Shown: positions 61,532 to 64,000 of the stretch, one piece after another
Layout: every line of letters starts with the position of its first letter
Numbering within the stretch: the stretch's first letter is position 1
Source: Persicaria tinctoria
Lineage: Eukaryota > Streptophyta > Magnoliopsida > Caryophyllales > Polygonaceae
Assembly (NCBI GenBank): GCA_037127255.1
Contig: JBANSL010000002.1
Span: 98,052,519-98,116,518, forward strand
Direction: 5' to 3'
Length of the DNA: 64,000 nt
The notes under the pieces: model-generated
Databases searched by the model: none
Seen by the model: only the letters and a program-made list of their open reading frames with translations
Told to the model about the DNA's origin: nothing
Program-made: the position numbers and the translations under genes

Positions 61532-61862
61532 CTATACAAACATTTCCTTAGTAGGTAACAATTCAGATGATAAAACTCTACATCCGAAATCATCCTGACG
61601 AATGAGATCTAGAAGACATGTGTCATTGTATAAATTCGGTCCCTTTATAGAGTAGCAAAGGTGTGCAGCCCTATCCGTTATTCGGTTACCAGTACGGGGT
61701 ATGTGGGAGACCCCCACAGATCTGACACCTAGGAGAATGGCTTGAACATCTGATAATACGAGTTCAATTTCCCAGGGACAGTTAGTATAGGTACGTAGAA
61801 AATCTGTAATAATATTAGAATCTCCTTCTATGATCCGCTCTTGGATCTGTAGTTCCCTTGTT
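61532..61862 (-). pseudogene. LINE RNase H relic
   Basis: Minus-strand remnant of the LINE family at 672-4859: RNase H end with IEGDSNIITDFL, CPWEIELVLSDVQ, GVSHIPRTGNRITDRAAHLCYS and LLDLIRQDDFG. Only about 330 bp remain, 5'-truncated, with a weak A-rich tail (T-rich at 61505-61530 on the plus strand). Confidence 0.85.
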
Positions 61863-63639
61863 TAATGAGCATGTCAATTAAAATAACATCACGGTAACAA
61901 ATCTATTTTAATAATTCTAATTTTTAACCTTGTCTTGATTTGAAATCACTTTTAGTTATGTACTACATGTATTAAGATGGTCAATATAATATATGTTGTA
62001 AATAAATAATACTCCGATCCGTAGTGTAGTAGTGTAGTGTAGTGTAGTGGGGGTGCGGCGTAAGTAGCACTTTCAGCGGGTTGGCCTTTGAATAAGTGAG
62101 TGCGAGTAGGCGAGTGTAGGTCGACAGAGGCCAGCCGCGGGGCAAGCAAGCCTCGTGAGTCGTGGCTCGGGCAACACAAAACAATTTATACAAATGTACA
62201 ATTTATTGGATGGGGTCCAGACTCCACACAGCAACGATTTGTGGCTGACCTATATATAGGCTTAATAAAGCATCATTTATATTCTATGCTAAATGCTAAT
62301 GCATGTTAATTGTTAAAAGGAGGAATCCAACACAAACTAGTGCCTCAAAAAGTACAAATCATATTCAATTACGATGCCTTGGTCAAAGGACCACCGTATA
62401 TTAATATTGACCATTGAGGAGCTTCCGATTATTAAAACATAGTATCAATCCACTTAGGAAATGGACGACCCTTGTTGGGCCAAAGCCCAATTAGGACATG
62501 GATCGGTTCATTCACAAACTTTGACAGGTTGAACAACATCGGTAGCCAGCAACACATCATTTATTTATGAAGATGAAACAACAAACTTCACAAAGAGGAA
62601 TAAATAAGCTACCAACGAAGAAACGGGTGCTGAACGGAAACTCAAATGGTAACAAGTAACCTGGGTTTCGTCTATTGCCAAGACGAAATTTATACAATTA
62701 AGCTCGGATCCTTTTCATTTTTCACAAAATAATTATGGATTATGGATTGACCTGAGAGACGATAAAAAATACCAAACTACCGAAGTCTCGAAAATTTTAT
62801 TAATCTAATTGAATGCAATGGGAAACAATATTTTGGATTTGTTATAGGTTTTTTTTATATTGAGTTCGGTGAGTTTCAACATTTTTTTTTTGGTTTTCAG
62901 CGTGAGGACTAGTTCGGCAAAGTTTTTTGAGTCTTGAGTGTAACCTCGGTAAGGTTCGGCAAGCAAACACTATAAACTCGGCAAATTTGTACGAGTTCAT
63001 TGCATAGCCTTGGCTAATTTCTACGAGTATGTTGCATAACCTCGAGCAATTTCTACGAGCCTTCAAATTTCCCAATTTCAAAAGTTAAGAGGCACACAAC
63101 TACCTATGCACAGCTGGACTAGGTTGACCGAGACTATTGTATAGCAAATTTCACAACTTTGCTTAATTTACATTTGAACTCCAAGTTTCATGTTTATTAT
63201 ATTTTGAGTAAATAATACAACGTTTGTATTGTATTATGTTTTATTCAATGTTGATATTTGGTATTACTTTTTATCAAACAAATCTATTATTAAGATATCC
63301 ATCTATGGAGTAAGTTGTTGATAAATTAAATTACAAGCAATATTTTTAATGAAAACGATCGATTGATCACACACGTAGATATGATTAATCTACCAAACTT
63401 AATTAATACATAAATGAACACGTACGATTATTTGATAGAGCAGTGCAAAAAATAAAACTAATCACACAAGTCTGGACCGAGCCTGTTTGGAACAGATCTC
63501 GATCGACCTATATATATATATATATATAGTACATTCCTCAATCTTGTTCGATGGACTGAAAGCAATTTATAGGATAAAAAAGCAATGAGTAATGGAGTCT
63601 AGATGATGATGATGATGTCGTCGTCTTCTTCTTCTTAAT
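61863..63639. other. Intergenic region with degenerate short repeats
   Basis: No gene found. GTAGTGTAGTGTAGTG-type microsatellite at 62022-62050. Around 62900-63060 a degenerate motif (TCGGCAAATTTCTACGAG, then TTGCATAACCTCG) recurs several times. The region left of 63640 would hold the 3' UTR of the proline-rich gene. Confidence 0.5.
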
Positions 63640-64000
63640 TTAAGGATGAGGAGGAACAAAAGGGAACTGGGGGTGCTTAAAGAACTTTGGAGGGATCTTA
63701 GGAATGCTGATAGGAGGGCACGGCTTCTTGTAGATAGGTGGGAACTGTGGAAGGGGTGGCAGCGGCTTCTTGTAGATCGGAGGGAACTGTGGAAGAGGCG
63801 GCAACGGCTTCTTGTAGATCGGAGGGAACTGTGGAAGAGGTGGCAACGGCTTCTTGTAGATCGGAGGGAACTGTGGAAGAGGTGGCAGTGGTTTCTTGTA
63901 GATTGGAGGGAACTGTGGGAGAGGTGGGAGCGGCTTCTTGTAGATCGGAGGGAACTGTGGAAGAGGTGGGAGAGGCTTCTTGTAGATCGGAGGGAACTGT
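63640..64000 (-). CDS. Proline-rich cell-wall protein, C-terminal part (cut by window end)
   Basis: The minus-strand frame runs in from the window edge and ends at the stop near 63640. It consists of a 14-residue unit, QFPPIYKKPLPPLP, encoded by a 42-bp repeat; the GGAACTGT landmark recurs every 42 bp at 63741, 63783, 63825, 63867, 63909, 63951 and 63993. The last unit turns into KKPCPPISIPKIPPKF and the tail ends PFVPPHP. PPIYKKP is the classic motif of plant PRPs (PRP2/PRP4 type): proline is hydroxylated and Tyr allows cross-linking in the wall. The N terminus (signal peptide and possibly an Ole e 1 domain) lies outside the window. Confidence 0.9.
   Translation of the reverse strand, partial: QFPPIYKKPLPPLPQFPPIYKKPLPPLPQFPPIYKKPLPPLPQFPPIYKKPLPPLPQFPPIYKKPLPPLPQFPPIYKKPLPPLPQFPPIYKKPCPPISIPKIPPKFFKHPQFPFVPPHP

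Overview
The window is nuclear DNA of a flowering plant, almost certainly a eudicot. It has spliced genes with GT..AG introns, Ty1/copia and Ty3/gypsy retrotransposons, L1-type LINEs, PIF/Harbinger transposons, a Helitron end and a nuclear tRNA gene. The species cannot be named from sequence alone; an asterid is a guess.

Layout. 672-4859: near-complete L1-type LINE ORF2 with poly(A) tail. 5240-6202(-): PI-PLC X-domain phosphodiesterase. 7140-31689: a five-element transposon nest, about 38% of the window, with every boundary fixed by a target-site duplication (TSD). The host is a copia element (TSD GTAAT). It is split at its RT active-site codons by a TG..CA LTR-type element at 10128-30584 (TSD ACTAT). 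That carries two adjacent PIF/Harbinger elements, A at 11785-27349 and B at 27353-29154 (TTA targets). A carries a young, apparently intact chromovirus-type gypsy at 12007-23673 (TSD TTTGG). 31862-31934: tRNA-Ala(CGC). 32263-32808(-): dirigent protein. 33101-33390: solo copia LTR 50 bp before the ATG of amidase 1. 33441-35614 and 36145-38181: tandem secreted amidase genes. 38480-39807(-): Pollen Ole e 1/proline-rich secreted protein. 41346-44188(-): an eIF4B gene whose coding exon holds two DNA-transposon insertions. 44474-46682(-): 5'-truncated LINE. 46.7-54.1 kb: gene-free repeat tract with retroposon tails, a Helitron 3' end and a TA microsatellite. 55182-58993(-): nine-exon NIPA-type Mg2+ transporter. 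60763-61281(-): cytosolic cyclophilin. 63640-64000(-): C-terminal end of a proline-rich cell-wall protein with a 42-bp repeat array.

The genes do not form a pathway. PLC-like, dirigent, eIF4B, NIPA, cyclophilin and proline-rich protein occur in the order I recall for Arabidopsis At4g38690-At4g38770 (from memory, unchecked). This looks like a conserved gene block expanded by transposons.

Most worth a second look: (1) a set of hairpin-forming repeats at 29779-30447 whose stems vary in a compensatory way; (2) the eIF4B copy with two transposons 40 bp apart inside one exon, with a possible in-frame neo-intron; (3) the solo LTR against amidase 1; (4) the nested transposon history and its young gypsy.
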